Part shown: one piece after another, positions 7,475 through 16,824 of the stretch | How the letters are laid out: each line of letters begins with the position of its first letter | Numbering within the stretch: the first letter of the stretch is position 1 | Origin: JAGWRI01 sp035700805 | GTDB lineage: Bacteria; Gemmatimonadota; Gemmatimonadetes; Gemmatimonadales; Gemmatimonadaceae | Length of the DNA stretch: 64,000 nucleotides | Assembly (NCBI GenBank): GCA_035700805.1 | Contig: DASSOG010000056.1 | Span: 1-64,000 of the forward strand | Direction: 5' to 3' | Position numbers and translations under genes: made by a program | Notes under the pieces: model-generated | The model's database searches: none | Seen by the model: the letters and a program-made list of their open reading frames with translations, nothing else | Told to the model about the DNA's origin: nothing

Positions 7475-8277
7475 CCCTTGGACTCCTCATCCAGCACTTC
7501 CATGGCCACCGACACCAGGCGCTCGAGTTCCTCGTCGGAGGCGCGCGAGAGGCCGGCGTCACTTTCGTCCCTGGCCTCGGTGGCGGCGTGGCGCGCCAGC
7601 AGGCGCTGGAGGAAGGCCACCAGGGCCACGCGGCGGGCCGTGGCGCGCTGCTGGTCCCGCGACGACGACTGCTGCGACTTGAGCGCCGCCTCGTAGCGGT
7701 GCGCGTTGTGCAGGGCCTTGGCCGTGAGCGAGGCGATCACCTGGCAGAAGCGCACGTCGGTGTCGCTGAACGGCTGCGCGTCGCGTTCGGTGCGCAGGAA
7801 GATGGCGCCAATCACTGTCGCCTGCCACTGGATGGGCACCACCACGATCGAGCGCACGTTGCGGGTGTCGAGCGTGGCGCGGATGGCCTTGAGCGACGGG
7901 TCGGAGGCCGCGTCGGGGATGAACACTGTCTCCCCCGACTCGAACGCGCGCTGCAGCTCGGGGTAGCGTCGCAGGTCCACCACCAGGTTGCGGATGGTGG
8001 GGTCTTCGTAGCTGGCGACCAGCCGTACCTCGTCCTTGTTGCCCGACAGGAAGATGGCGCAGCGGTCGAGCCCGAACGTCTCGCCCAGCTTGCGGGCAAT
8101 GGCCTGCAGGATGTCCACGAAGTGCAGCGACGCGGAGATCTCCTGCAGGATGTCCACCACGGCCACCAGGTGGTCCCGCTCGCGCTGGAGGTCATCCAGC
8201 CGCGCATGCAGCCGTTCGATCTCGAGCGCCGCGTCCCCGGGGGCCTCGGACGCTGGCGATTCGTGTGTTTCTTCCAT
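7471..8277 (-). CDS. GAF-domain protein
   Basis: This 268-aa cytoplasmic protein has an N-terminal coiled coil (about residues 18-52, ALEIERLHARLDDLQRER) leading into a GAF domain at about 55-190 (GLDRCAIFLSG, VRSIVVVPIQW, GAIFLRTERD), and a charged helical C-terminus. No kinase, HD-GYP, GGDEF or DNA-binding output domain is present, so it is a stand-alone sensor or scaffold. It overlaps ligA by 4 nt and starts 11 nt after the TPR gene. Ligand and partner are unknown; a second sensor-like domain, V4R, closes the same operon. Confidence 0.85.
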   Translation of the reverse strand: MEETHESPASEAPGDAALEIERLHARLDDLQRERDHLVAVVDILQEISASLHFVDILQAIARKLGETFGLDRCAIFLSGNKDEVRLVASYEDPTIRNLVVDLRRYPELQRAFESGETVFIPDAASDPSLKAIRATLDTRNVRSIVVVPIQWQATVIGAIFLRTERDAQPFSDTDVRFCQVIASLTAKALHNAHRYEAALKSQQSSSRDQQRATARRVALVAFLQRLLARHAATEARDESDAGLSRASDEELERLVSVAMEVLDEESKG

Positions 8278-8288
8278 ATGCGAAATCC

Positions 8289-9059
8289 CTACTTCAGGCG
8301 GTCCAGCGCCTGCTGCGCCTGGTGCTGGTAGTTGACGTCGTTGTACTCCACCGCGGGCAGCGAGAGCACCTGGTTGAACTGCTCCCGCGCCAGGTCCTTC
8401 TTGCCCACGTCGGCATACACCTGACCCAGGTCAAGATGGTGGACAATGCGGTCCGGCCGTAAGGCCACGGCGCGCATGAGGTCGTGTTGCGCGTTGTCCC
8501 AACTGGCCTGGCCCATCACCTGGCCGCCCAGCAGGTTCCTGGCCAGGAAGCGCACGAAGCCGTTGAGGCGCATGATCTCCGCGTTCCATTCTCCCATCAC
8601 ATGCCAAGCGCCGTCGTTCAGCGAGTCGAGCTCAATGGCTTTCAAGCCCTGTTCGCGGACGCGCTTGGCGTACTTGATGCGTTCGCGGCTGCCCACGGCC
8701 AGCGCCGCTCGTCCCAGCGCCCGGGCCATGGCAAAGTGCGCCATGGACGAATTGGGGTTCGCCTGGACGGCGCGTGTGGCGTATTGTTCTCCCACCCGGT
8801 AGAGGCTGTCGCGCGTCTGGTCGTTGCCCGCGAAGCCGGCGGCCTCGCCCAGGTCCACCACGTCACGAGACGCCTTCCAGAGGGCTTCGGCATTCAGCGA
8901 ATCGAGCGAGATGGCGGCTTCATAATGTCGCAGGGCGAGCAAGGCATTGAGCGCGGTGTGCGCGCTGTCGCCGGCGGCAATGTCGCGCGCGGCGGTCTGG
9001 GCCTTGAGTCCCGTGCCCACGATCATGAGAGCGCCGAGCGCCGCAAGATGGTATCGCAT
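8289..9059 (-). CDS. Secreted TPR-repeat protein
   Basis: This 256-aa protein starts with a signal peptide (MRYHLAALGALMIVGTGLKAQ) and continues with helical repeats of TPR type (SLNAEALWKASRDVV, PNSSMAHFAMARALG, SLNDGAWHVMGEWN, PDRIVHHLDLGQVYADVG). The ATG at 9059 is preferred over an in-frame GTG at 9065 because GAGGAG lies 8 nt upstream of it. The architecture is like small periplasmic TPR proteins related to the RMD family. It heads the minus-strand operon with GAF, ligA and V4R; whether it functions with them is unclear. Confidence 0.75.
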   Translation of the reverse strand: MRYHLAALGALMIVGTGLKAQTAARDIAAGDSAHTALNALLALRHYEAAISLDSLNAEALWKASRDVVDLGEAAGFAGNDQTRDSLYRVGEQYATRAVQANPNSSMAHFAMARALGRAALAVGSRERIKYAKRVREQGLKAIELDSLNDGAWHVMGEWNAEIMRLNGFVRFLARNLLGGQVMGQASWDNAQHDLMRAVALRPDRIVHHLDLGQVYADVGKKDLAREQFNQVLSLPAVEYNDVNYQHQAQQALDRLK

Positions 9060-9152
9060 GTGCACTACTCCTCATGGGGGGGCCGGCGGTGGCCGGTGGG
9101 AACGGGTGGCCGCTCCCTGCCTGAACGTTAGGAGTACCCCGAAAACCGGTCA

Positions 9153-10487
9153 ATGGACCCACGACACCTCATACGGACCAAGCGCGATGGCGGCGCGCTG
9201 TCTCCCGCCGAATGGGACGCCTTCATCTCGGCGTATGCCGCCGGAACAGTGCCCGACTATCAGATGGCCGCCTTCCTCATGGCGTGCTTCATCCGGGGGC
9301 TGGATCGCGCGGAAACGGCAGCGCTCACGGACGCGATGCTGCACAGCGGTGCCACGCTCGAGCTCGGACACCTGGGCAAGCCGCGCATCGACAAGCATTC
9401 CACCGGCGGCGTGGGCGACAAGGTGTCGCTGGTGATCGCACCGCTCATTTCATCGCTGGGGGTGGCCGTCCCCATGATGTCGGGGCGTGGCCTGGGGCAT
9501 ACGGGGGGCACGCTCGACAAGCTCGAGGCCATTCCGGGATTCCGCACGCAACTTTCGCTGCGCGAGGCGCGCGCCGCGCTCGAGGCCATCGGGTGCGCGC
9601 TCATGGGGCAGACCGAGGAGATCGCCCCCGCGGACCGCGCCATGTATGCGTTGCGCGACGTCACCGCGACGGTGGAGGCCCGGCCGCTCATCGCCGCCAG
9701 CATCATGAGCAAGAAGCTCGCGGAGGGGCTTACCGGGCTCGTGCTCGACGTGAAGTACGGGTCGGGGGCGTTCCTGCCGGCGGAGGAGGACGGCATTGCC
9801 CTGGCGCGCACGATGGTCTCCCTCGGCGAGGACCACGGGTGCCCCGTGGTCGCGCTGCTCACCGCCATGGACCGTCCGCTCGGACACGCGTGCGGCAATG
9901 CGCTGGAGACGGAAGAGGCCATCCATGCCCTGCAGGGCGAAGGACCGGCCGACCTGATGGAAGTGACGTACGCGCTGGGCGCCGAGATGCTGCTGCTCGC
10001 GGGCGTGGTGGCCGACCGACGGGAGGCGCGGCGCCGCATGGAGGGCGCCATTGCTGACGGCAGCGCCGCGCGCCAGTTCGAGCGGATCATCGAGAGGCAG
10101 GGCGGGAACCCGGCGGTGGTGAACGATCCGGCCCTGCTGCCGCAGGCCGCGGAGTGCGAGATCTACGCCGTGCCTCGGCGCGGGTTCGTCGCGGAGATCG
10201 CGCCGCGCGCCGTGGGATATGGAATCACGAAACTCGGGGGCGGGCGCACCCGCACCACCGACGCGGTGGACCCGACCGTGGGGTTCGTGATCACGGCGCG
10301 GCCCGGCGACTGGGTGGAAGCGGGGCAGCCGCTGGCGTCCATCTATGCGCGGGATGAGGCCGGCATCGCGGCCGGGCGCGCGGCGCTGGACCAGGCCATC
10401 GTCATCGCCGACGGCGCGGAGCCCCCGCTGCCGCTGGTGGCGCATCGCGTGAGCCAGGCGGGCGTGGAACGCCATCCGGCCCCCTGA
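9153..10487 (+). CDS. Pyrimidine-nucleoside (thymidine) phosphorylase
   Basis: The enzyme splits thymidine or uridine with phosphate in pyrimidine salvage. The 444-aa length and sequence fit the DeoA/Pdp family: the signature KHSTGGVGDKVSL, the MSGRGLGHTGGTLDKLE loop, SIMSKKLAEG and DVKYGSGAF. An N-terminal helical domain and a C-terminal glycosyltransferase-3 domain with a PYNP-type end are present. The substrate range, thymidine only or broader, cannot be fixed from sequence, so I give no symbol. A 93-nt gap to the divergent TPR gene should contain its promoter. The next gene starts within its stop (TGATG). Confidence 0.93.
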   Translation: MDPRHLIRTKRDGGALSPAEWDAFISAYAAGTVPDYQMAAFLMACFIRGLDRAETAALTDAMLHSGATLELGHLGKPRIDKHSTGGVGDKVSLVIAPLISSLGVAVPMMSGRGLGHTGGTLDKLEAIPGFRTQLSLREARAALEAIGCALMGQTEEIAPADRAMYALRDVTATVEARPLIAASIMSKKLAEGLTGLVLDVKYGSGAFLPAEEDGIALARTMVSLGEDHGCPVVALLTAMDRPLGHACGNALETEEAIHALQGEGPADLMEVTYALGAEMLLLAGVVADRREARRRMEGAIADGSAARQFERIIERQGGNPAVVNDPALLPQAAECEIYAVPRRGFVAEIAPRAVGYGITKLGGGRTRTTDAVDPTVGFVITARPGDWVEAGQPLASIYARDEAGIAAGRAALDQAIVIADGAEPPLPLVAHRVSQAGVERHPAP

Positions 10488-11962
10488 TGCGCACCGTGCG
10501 CGAGTGGTGGCGGGACGAGGAGCAGCCGGTCACGCTCGCGGTGGCGGCCATCGTGCTCGTGGGCGCGCTGGGACGCCTCGCCCTGCTCAACGGGCCAATG
10601 CGCCACGACGAGGCGGCGAGCTACCTCCAGGTGATCTCGCAGCCGTGGGCCAGCGTGATCGCCGGCTATCAGCTTCCCCTCAATCACTTGCTCTATACGC
10701 TGGCGGCCAAGCTCAGCGGCGCGCTGGGTGGCGACGCCCCCTGGGCCCTGCGCCTGCCGGCGTTCGCCGCCGGCGTCGCCGTGCTGCCACTCACCTATGC
10801 GCTGGGCAGCGCGCGGTACGATCGCACCGCCGCCATGTTCGGGACCGCGCTGGCGGCCGCGGCCACGCCGCTCGTGCTCTATTCGGTGAATGGTCGCGGG
10901 TACATCTTCGTGGTGGTGGCTTACCTGGGGCTGCTGCTGGTGGGTGACCGCATCCTGCGCGATGGGCCAATCGCAGGCCGGTGGGTGGCCTTCGCGTTCA
11001 TAGCCGCCGCCGGCCTCGTCACGATGCCGCTGATGCTCTACCCGCTCGGCGCCGCGGTCACATGGATCGCGCTGTCAGCGCTTGCCTCGCGGCAGCCGCG
11101 CCCGTGGCGGGTGCTGGCCGGGCTCGCCGGGGCCGTTGCAGCCGCGGGGGTTATTGCCGTACTGGCATATGCGCCGATCCTGCGCGCCCATGGGCTGGAT
11201 ACGCTGGTGACCAACCCCGCGGTGGCGCCCGTGCCCTGGCCCGAGTTCTTCGCGCAACTGCTGCCCAGCCTGGCGCGCGCAGTCGGGAGCTGGGCGGAGC
11301 CGTATCCGCTGGCCGGGGCGATTGTGCTCGGAGTCGTCGCGGTCGTGGGCGTGGCCCGCGATGGGCGCCACCGCCGCGGAGGCGTGTCGATCCTGCTTGC
11401 TGCATATGTCTGGGCGGCAGTGCTGATGTGCGTCCAGCACCACATGCCGCCGGGTCGCGCATGGTTGTGGGTGGTGCCGCCGCTGGCGCTGGCGGCGGGG
11501 GGCGCCCTGGCCTCGCTGGGACGACACCGGCGGGCCGCTCGGCTCGTTACCTGGCTGCCGGGCATTGCCACCGCGCTCGCGGCGGCGTGCGTCACGTGGG
11601 GAAGTCTCTCCGGCGCGGTCGGCAGGTCCATGGACACAGGCGTGTTCGCCGGCGCGGCGGACATCGCGGACCTCCTCGCGACGCAGGTGCAGCCGGGCGA
11701 TCGCGTTGAGGTATCGGGTCCGTCGGGCGCGCCGCTGCGGTACTACCTGCTGCGCGCGGGCGCCGACACCGCGATGCTCGCCGCGCCGGACAGCGGAACG
11801 CTCCGCGAGATCCTGGTGTTGAACGCGCGCTACGGGCAGACGGTGCCATGGGCCATCGCGGGCGGCCTGATTGACACGGCGCGCTTTGGTCCCATCGCGC
11901 CGGCCACCCACGCCATAGATGGAAACGTATATATCGCCGAGCGAAGGATGAACCGGCCATGA
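10487..11962 (+). CDS. GT-C family membrane glycosyltransferase (ArnT/PMT-like)
   Basis: This polytopic membrane protein of 491 aa has at least ten hydrophobic segments. The first periplasmic loop carries the Asp-Glu pair of GT-C enzymes (GPMRHDEAASY, D41 E42), followed by LRLPAFAAGV and YSVNGRGYIFVVV. Such enzymes move a sugar from a polyprenyl phosphate to a lipid or protein acceptor on the outer face of the membrane. The donor and acceptor are unknown. The gene overlaps the next membrane protein by 4 nt (ATGA), suggesting that they act together. Confidence 0.75.
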   Translation: MRTVREWWRDEEQPVTLAVAAIVLVGALGRLALLNGPMRHDEAASYLQVISQPWASVIAGYQLPLNHLLYTLAAKLSGALGGDAPWALRLPAFAAGVAVLPLTYALGSARYDRTAAMFGTALAAAATPLVLYSVNGRGYIFVVVAYLGLLLVGDRILRDGPIAGRWVAFAFIAAAGLVTMPLMLYPLGAAVTWIALSALASRQPRPWRVLAGLAGAVAAAGVIAVLAYAPILRAHGLDTLVTNPAVAPVPWPEFFAQLLPSLARAVGSWAEPYPLAGAIVLGVVAVVGVARDGRHRRGGVSILLAAYVWAAVLMCVQHHMPPGRAWLWVVPPLALAAGGALASLGRHRRAARLVTWLPGIATALAAACVTWGSLSGAVGRSMDTGVFAGAADIADLLATQVQPGDRVEVSGPSGAPLRYYLLRAGADTAMLAAPDSGTLREILVLNARYGQTVPWAIAGGLIDTARFGPIAPATHAIDGNVYIAERRMNRP

Positions 11963-14010
11963 GTGCCCGCACCGGTGGCGCGAAGCGCGCCAGGCGCGGT
12001 GGCGGCCCAGGCGGTGCGCGCATCGCGTGGCTGCCAGTCCTGGCCGTGGCATTCCTGCTGGTGTTCGGGTTCTATCCGCTTCCCTGGCGCGTTCCGGGGC
12101 ATCCGGCCCTGTGGGCGGAACACGCGCGCTTCTGGGCGGGCGCCAGCCTGCTCACCCTTGGGCCGGTGCTCGCGCTGGCCGCCGTTGACCTCCCGTGGCT
12201 CCACGCCGCGCCGAGCTGGTTGCTGCGCGCGCTGCGGCGGCCGCCGCCCCTTGCGTTTGCCGCCGTGGTCGTGGTGGTGTTCACTGGCCTTGCGGTGTGG
12301 GTGTCGTGGTATGTGTCCGGGTTTGCTCCCGTTACGGGGGGCGAGGTGGCGCAGGTGTTCCACGCGCGCCTGCTGGCGCAGGGTCACGTGGCGCTGCCCG
12401 CCGATCCCCACTGGGAGTTTTTCGCGGTGGACAGCGTCATCCCGCGGCGTGGCTGGTTCTCGCCCTCTCCCCTGGGCGGGCCGGCCGTGCTGGCCCTTGG
12501 CTTCCTGATCCGCGCGCCCTGGCTGCTCTATCCCCTGCTGGGTGGGGTGACCGCGGCGGCGTTATACCAATTTGCGCGTCGTGCCTGCGGCGAGGCGCAG
12601 GGGCGCGTGGCCGCGGTCCTCTTTTCGGTTACCGCCATGCCGCTCCTGGTGGCGGCCGGGTACACGAACCACGTGCCCACCCTGCTGCTGTCGGTGACCG
12701 CGTTGATGCTGGTGGCGGAGTGGGAGCGCGCCGAGCGAGTTGGAATCCGGCGGTGGTGCGCTGCGGGGATTGGCCTGGCGATCGGCGCGACGATCGCTGT
12801 CCGGCCGCTGGACGGCCTGGTCGTGGCCGGCGCCATCGGGGTGTTTCAACTGGTGGTGGCGACCGGGGATGAGCAGTCGCGGTGGAAGGAGCTGGGGGCG
12901 GAGGTTGCGGGCGGGGTCGTAGGGCTGGCGCCCCTGCTGTTGCTGGGCTGGGGTGGCCCTGGCGGAGCATGGCATTTTGCGTATGGAGCGCCGTGGGGTG
13001 CCGCGCACAGTCCCGGCTTTCCGTTTGGCGTCGCGGACACGCTGGCGGCTCCCCTCCGCGCGGACCTGCATGCCGCCCAACTGGTGAGCGCGCTCAATTT
13101 CCAGGTGGCGGGCTGGGCCCTGCCCGCACTGCTCGTGGCCGGTCTTGGCATCCTGGCCATGCGGCGCACGAGCCCGTGGGATGCACTCCTGTTCGGCCTG
13201 TTCGGCGCGCTGGTGCTCGCGTGCGGCGTGTACACGCCGGCCGCCGGCATGGCCGACGCGCGCCTGCTGTACACGGCCCTGCCGGCGCTGCTGGTGGTGC
13301 TGGCCCGCACGCCCTTCCTCGTGGCGGAGCGCTGGGGAGGGTACTGGCGTCACGGCGCCCCACTGGCCGCGCTCGCGCTGGTGGGCGTGGCGTGGCTGGT
13401 GCCGATGCCGCCGTATGGTGCGCTGGGACTGGTCCAGGCGGCGCGGGCTTCCGGCGCGCCCGCGAGGCTCGGGCTGTCGGCGGCGGTGCGCGAGGCGGGG
13501 GTGAAGCATGCGGTGGTGTTCATCCACCAGCCGTTCAGCATGCGCCTGCAGCGCCGCCTGTGGGGGCTCGGCTTTTCACGGAGCGAGGCGGAATCCCTGC
13601 TGCGGCATAGCGACGCGTGTTCGCTGCTGGACGCGGTCACCCTTGGTGAGGCGGACTCGCTGCTCGTGCCCAGCGCCATCGCCGCGCATGCGGCCACCTA
13701 CGCGCCCGGCGCGCTCCCCATTCGCGCGGCTGATCCGGAAATCCGCATCTCGTCGCCGGCCTCGCTGACGCCAGCGTGCCGGGCCGCCCTGGCGCTCGAT
13801 GCGCAGTATGGCAGTATGCCCTTTGCCGCCGGCCTGGTGCAGGAGACCGTCGGGCCGGATGGTCGGCCCGGGGGCGACATCGTGTACGTCGCGGACCTGG
13901 GCACGCACAATGCCGCGTTGCGCGCGCGGTTCGGTGACCGCGCGTGGTACCGGGCGTGGACGGAGCGCCGCCCCGACGGTTCTGTTGTGGCGCGCGTGGC
14001 GCCGTACTGA
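11959..14010 (+). CDS. Large polytopic membrane protein, GT-C-like
   Basis: This protein has 683 aa. A basic N-terminus precedes a dozen or more hydrophobic segments up to about residue 510, and a soluble C-terminal part of about 170 aa follows. The loop after the third hydrophobic segment has VTGGEVAQVFHA (E129), a plausible counterpart of the acidic catalytic loop of GT-C glycosyltransferases. The protein resembles uncharacterised dolichyl-phosphate-mannosyltransferase-like proteins more than any named enzyme. Translation is coupled to the preceding ArnT/PMT-like gene. Its own transferase activity is uncertain because no full DxD/DE motif is obvious. Confidence 0.6.
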   Translation: MSARTGGAKRARRGGGPGGARIAWLPVLAVAFLLVFGFYPLPWRVPGHPALWAEHARFWAGASLLTLGPVLALAAVDLPWLHAAPSWLLRALRRPPPLAFAAVVVVVFTGLAVWVSWYVSGFAPVTGGEVAQVFHARLLAQGHVALPADPHWEFFAVDSVIPRRGWFSPSPLGGPAVLALGFLIRAPWLLYPLLGGVTAAALYQFARRACGEAQGRVAAVLFSVTAMPLLVAAGYTNHVPTLLLSVTALMLVAEWERAERVGIRRWCAAGIGLAIGATIAVRPLDGLVVAGAIGVFQLVVATGDEQSRWKELGAEVAGGVVGLAPLLLLGWGGPGGAWHFAYGAPWGAAHSPGFPFGVADTLAAPLRADLHAAQLVSALNFQVAGWALPALLVAGLGILAMRRTSPWDALLFGLFGALVLACGVYTPAAGMADARLLYTALPALLVVLARTPFLVAERWGGYWRHGAPLAALALVGVAWLVPMPPYGALGLVQAARASGAPARLGLSAAVREAGVKHAVVFIHQPFSMRLQRRLWGLGFSRSEAESLLRHSDACSLLDAVTLGEADSLLVPSAIAAHAATYAPGALPIRAADPEIRISSPASLTPACRAALALDAQYGSMPFAAGLVQETVGPDGRPGGDIVYVADLGTHNAALRARFGDRAWYRAWTERRPDGSVVARVAPY

Positions 14011-14088
14011 GCACCCACTCGACGCGGGCTGGATCGTGCCCCAGATTGTGAGGGTCAACCAAACGCTGGATCTCAGGAGCCAACATCG

Positions 14089-14349
14089 ATGCCCAAGAAG
14101 ATTGCCCGCCTGATCGGACTCGGCGCGTACGCCGCTGCGGCCGGCCTCGTCGTCCTTTTCCTGATTGTCGCGTACTTCAGCCGGCACACCGCGCTGGGTG
14201 GCATGGACGTGACCTTGCAGTGGGTGACGTGGATCTCGCTGGGCGGCGTGACGGTCCTGCTGGTGCTGCTGCATCACGTGCTGGGCCGGCAGATCCTGCT
14301 CATTGCCCGCGACGGGGAGGAAGTGGGTCAGCCGCTGGGCGCGGACTGA
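14089..14349 (+). CDS. Small two-helix membrane protein
   Basis: This 86-aa protein has two predicted transmembrane helices (about residues 9-28 and 44-62) joined by a short loop, and an acidic C-terminus. I do not recognise the family. It follows the GT-C-like pair by 78 nt and ends just before a strong hairpin terminator, so it is the last gene of the plus-strand group. Confidence 0.65.
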   Translation: MPKKIARLIGLGAYAAAAGLVVLFLIVAYFSRHTALGGMDVTLQWVTWISLGGVTVLLVLLHHVLGRQILLIARDGEEVGQPLGAD

Positions 14350-14377
14350 GCTGCTCCACCAGCGCGACTGCCGCAAA

Positions 14378-14415
14378 CGCACAATGGGGCGCCCGGATGG
14401 GCGCCCCATTGTGCG
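14378..14415. terminator. Bidirectional terminator between converging operons
   Basis: A perfect inverted repeat of at least 16 bp (CGCACAATGGGGCGCC and its complement) has a six-base loop that can close further to four bases. It lies between the small membrane protein gene and the 3' end of gyrB, which converge here. The A/T-containing base of the stem serves both directions. Confidence 0.85.
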
Positions 14416-14436
14416 TTCAGCGATTGATGCTGGGTA

Positions 14437-16377
14437 TCAGATGTCCAGGTTGCTGGCGAACTTCGCATTGGCCTCGATGAACTGCCGGCGCGGTTCCACC
14501 TCGTCGCCCATGAGGTCGCGAAACATCCGGTCGGCCTCCGTGGCCTTCTCGATGGTGACCTTCAGCAGCGTGCGCTTCTCGGGGTCCATCGTGGTATCAA
14601 AGAGCTGGTCGGCGTTCATTTCCCCGAGGCCCTTGTACCGCTGGATGTTCACCGACGCCTTGCCATCGCCGTTGCCCAGCCGCTTGACCAGTTCCTCGCG
14701 TTCCTTTTCGTCGAACGCGTAGAACTCCTCCTTGCCCTTGGCCACGCGGTAGAGCGGCGGCTGCGCGATGTACACGAAGCCGGCCTCGATCAGCTCCGGC
14801 ATCTGCCGGTAGAAGAACGTGAGCAGCAGGTTGCGGATGTGCGCGCCGTCCACGTCGGCATCGGTCATGATGATGACCTTGTGATAGCGCGCCGACTCCA
14901 GCGTGAATTCTTCCTTGATGCCCGCGCCGACGGCGGTGATGATGGTGCGGATCTCCTCGTTGGAGAGCACCTTGTCGATGCGCGCCTTCTCCACGTTGAG
15001 GATCTTGCCGCGCAGCGGCAGGATGGCCTGGAACTCGCGCTTGCGCCCCTGCTTGGCCGACCCGCCGGCGGAATCACCCTCCACCAGGTACAGCTCGCAC
15101 AGCGCCGGGTCGGCCAGCGAACAGTCCGCCAGCTTGCCGGGCAGGTTGCCCACATCCAGCGCCGACTTGCGCCGGGTGAGGTCGCGCGCCTTGCGCGCCG
15201 CCTCGCGCGCGCGCGCGGCCGACACCGTCTTCTCGATCACGACGTTGGCCGTGCGGGGATGCTCCTCCAGGTAGCTGGACAGCCACTCCCCGACCACGGT
15301 CTTGACCGCACTCTCCACCTCGGAGTTGCCGAGCTTGGTCTTGGTCTGCCCCTCGAACTGCGGCTCGCGCACCTTGACCGACAGCACCGCGGTGAGGCCC
15401 TCGCGCACGTCCTCGCCGGAGAGGCTGAAGTCCGCCTTCTTCAGGAAGTTTCCCTTTTGCGCATACGAGTTGATCACGCGCGTGAGCGCCGACTTGAAGC
15501 CGGTCAGGTGCGTGCCGCCTTCGTGCGTGTTGATGTTGTTCACGAACGAGAACGTGGTGTCGTTGTAGCCGTCGTTGTACTGCAGCGCCAGCTCGATGCC
15601 GATGTCGTCCCGGCTGGTGTCGAGGTAGATGACCTCGGGATGCAGGTTCTTGCGGCCGGCGTTCAGGTGGTGGACGAACTCCTTGAGGCCGCCCTTGGCG
15701 TGGAAGGTCTCCTCGCGCTCCTCACCCGCGCGCTCATCCTTGAGCGTGATCTCCACGCCCTTGTTCAGGAACGACAGCTCGCGCAGCCGCTCGGCCAGCG
15801 TCTTGTACTGGTATGTGAGAACCGTGAAAATCTGCGCGTCGGGCTTGAACCAGACCGTGGTGCCGGTCTCGCCCTTGGCGATTTCGCGCCGCACCTCGAG
15901 CTTGGTATGCGTGATGCCGCGCTGGAAGTCCATGTAGTGCTCCTTCCCGTCGCGCTTCACCCACACCTTCATCTCCTCACTCAGCGCATTCACGACGGAC
16001 ACGCCCACGCCGTGCAGGCCGCCCGACACCTTGTACGATCGCTTGTCAAACTTGCCGCCGGCATGCAGCACCGTCATGGCCAGCTCCACGCCCGGGATCT
16101 TCTCCGTCGGGTGAATGTCCACGGGAATGCCGCGCCCGTTGTCGGTGACCGTGATGGAATTGTCGGCGTGGATCGTGACGCTGATCGTGTCGGCGTAGCC
16201 CGCGAGCGTTTCGTCAATCGAGTTGTCCACCACCTCGTACACCAGGTGGTGCAACCCACGCTCCGACGTCGATCCGATATACATGCCGGGGCGCTTGCGC
16301 ACCGCCTCCAGCCCCTTGAGAACCTGAATCTGTCCTGCGTCGTACTTCTGGCCGGACTGGTCGGCAGACGTGCTCAT
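14437..16377 (-). CDS. gyrB: DNA gyrase subunit B
   Basis: This is the ATPase subunit of the supercoiling type II topoisomerase. The 646-aa length is that of the shorter GyrB type, without the large insertion of E. coli GyrB. The GHKL ATPase part shows VDNSIDETLAGY, DNGRGIPVD and GGLHGVGVSVVNAL, and the TOPRIM part shows EGDSAGGSAKQGR and DADVDGAHIR. The C-terminus ends in the usual EPRRQFIEANA region. I set the start at 16377 (MSTSADQSGQKYDAGQ), where a GGGGG stretch precedes it; the frame stays open upstream but is not conserved-looking. It is the last gene of the recF-dciA-gyrB group. Confidence 0.98.
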   Translation of the reverse strand: MSTSADQSGQKYDAGQIQVLKGLEAVRKRPGMYIGSTSERGLHHLVYEVVDNSIDETLAGYADTISVTIHADNSITVTDNGRGIPVDIHPTEKIPGVELAMTVLHAGGKFDKRSYKVSGGLHGVGVSVVNALSEEMKVWVKRDGKEHYMDFQRGITHTKLEVRREIAKGETGTTVWFKPDAQIFTVLTYQYKTLAERLRELSFLNKGVEITLKDERAGEEREETFHAKGGLKEFVHHLNAGRKNLHPEVIYLDTSRDDIGIELALQYNDGYNDTTFSFVNNINTHEGGTHLTGFKSALTRVINSYAQKGNFLKKADFSLSGEDVREGLTAVLSVKVREPQFEGQTKTKLGNSEVESAVKTVVGEWLSSYLEEHPRTANVVIEKTVSAARAREAARKARDLTRRKSALDVGNLPGKLADCSLADPALCELYLVEGDSAGGSAKQGRKREFQAILPLRGKILNVEKARIDKVLSNEEIRTIITAVGAGIKEEFTLESARYHKVIIMTDADVDGAHIRNLLLTFFYRQMPELIEAGFVYIAQPPLYRVAKGKEEFYAFDEKEREELVKRLGNGDGKASVNIQRYKGLGEMNADQLFDTTMDPEKRTLLKVTIEKATEADRMFRDLMGDEVEPRRQFIEANAKFASNLDI

Positions 16378-16512
16378 GGGCCCCCGATCTGGTGAAAAAG
16401 CATCCCGAAGAAATGCCGAAAAAACTGGCAATCCATAACTGCGGAAATCTAACGAAAACGGACCTTGGACGCAATGGGGAGTTGCTGGTCTAACCGGCGT
16501 CGTTACAACGGG

Positions 16513-16824
16513 TTACCGCACCAGCCGCCACCGGATTCGCTCCACCTTCTGCGCCCCGGTTTTCTCGTTGATTACGCGCAGCAATTCGGGCGCCATCAGC
16601 GACAGCTCCGCCATCCACGCATGGCTCGTGACGGCCACCGTCAACACGCCCTTCCGGTCCACCGAAATGGCCTGCGTAACCTTCGCAATCTCGCGCCCCA
16701 CCACGGTCGGCCAGTGCACGATCACCCACGCCTGCTCCAGTCGCGCGCCCAGGCCGCTCTGTTCCAGCACGGCAGGCACCACGTCGCCCAGGCGCGACGG
16801 ACGACCTTTTTTGCGTTCGCTCAT
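16513..16824 (-). CDS. dciA: DUF721/DciA-like replicative helicase operator
   Basis: This 103-aa protein of the DUF721 family has the core VIVHWPTVVGREIAKVT followed by VTSHAWMAELSLMAPELLRVIN, the KH-like fold of DciA. DciA proteins help load the DnaB helicase in the many bacteria that lack DnaC. The start at 16824 overlaps the recF stop (ATGA) and begins MSERKKGRPSRLGDVVP. Its place between recF and gyrB is the same as in actinobacteria and other phyla, which supports the assignment. A 135-nt gap separates it from gyrB. Confidence 0.85.
   Translation of the reverse strand: MSERKKGRPSRLGDVVPAVLEQSGLGARLEQAWVIVHWPTVVGREIAKVTQAISVDRKGVLTVAVTSHAWMAELSLMAPELLRVINEKTGAQKVERIRWRLVR

Noticed and set aside
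5885..7696. A 603-codon open frame antisense to ligA
   Set aside because: LigA is unmistakable on the other strand. The antisense product is rich in His, Arg and Ala with no recognisable motif.
14839..16395. A 518-codon open frame antisense to gyrB
   Set aside because: GyrB motifs occupy the whole stretch on the minus strand; the antisense translation has no domain and shadow-type composition.
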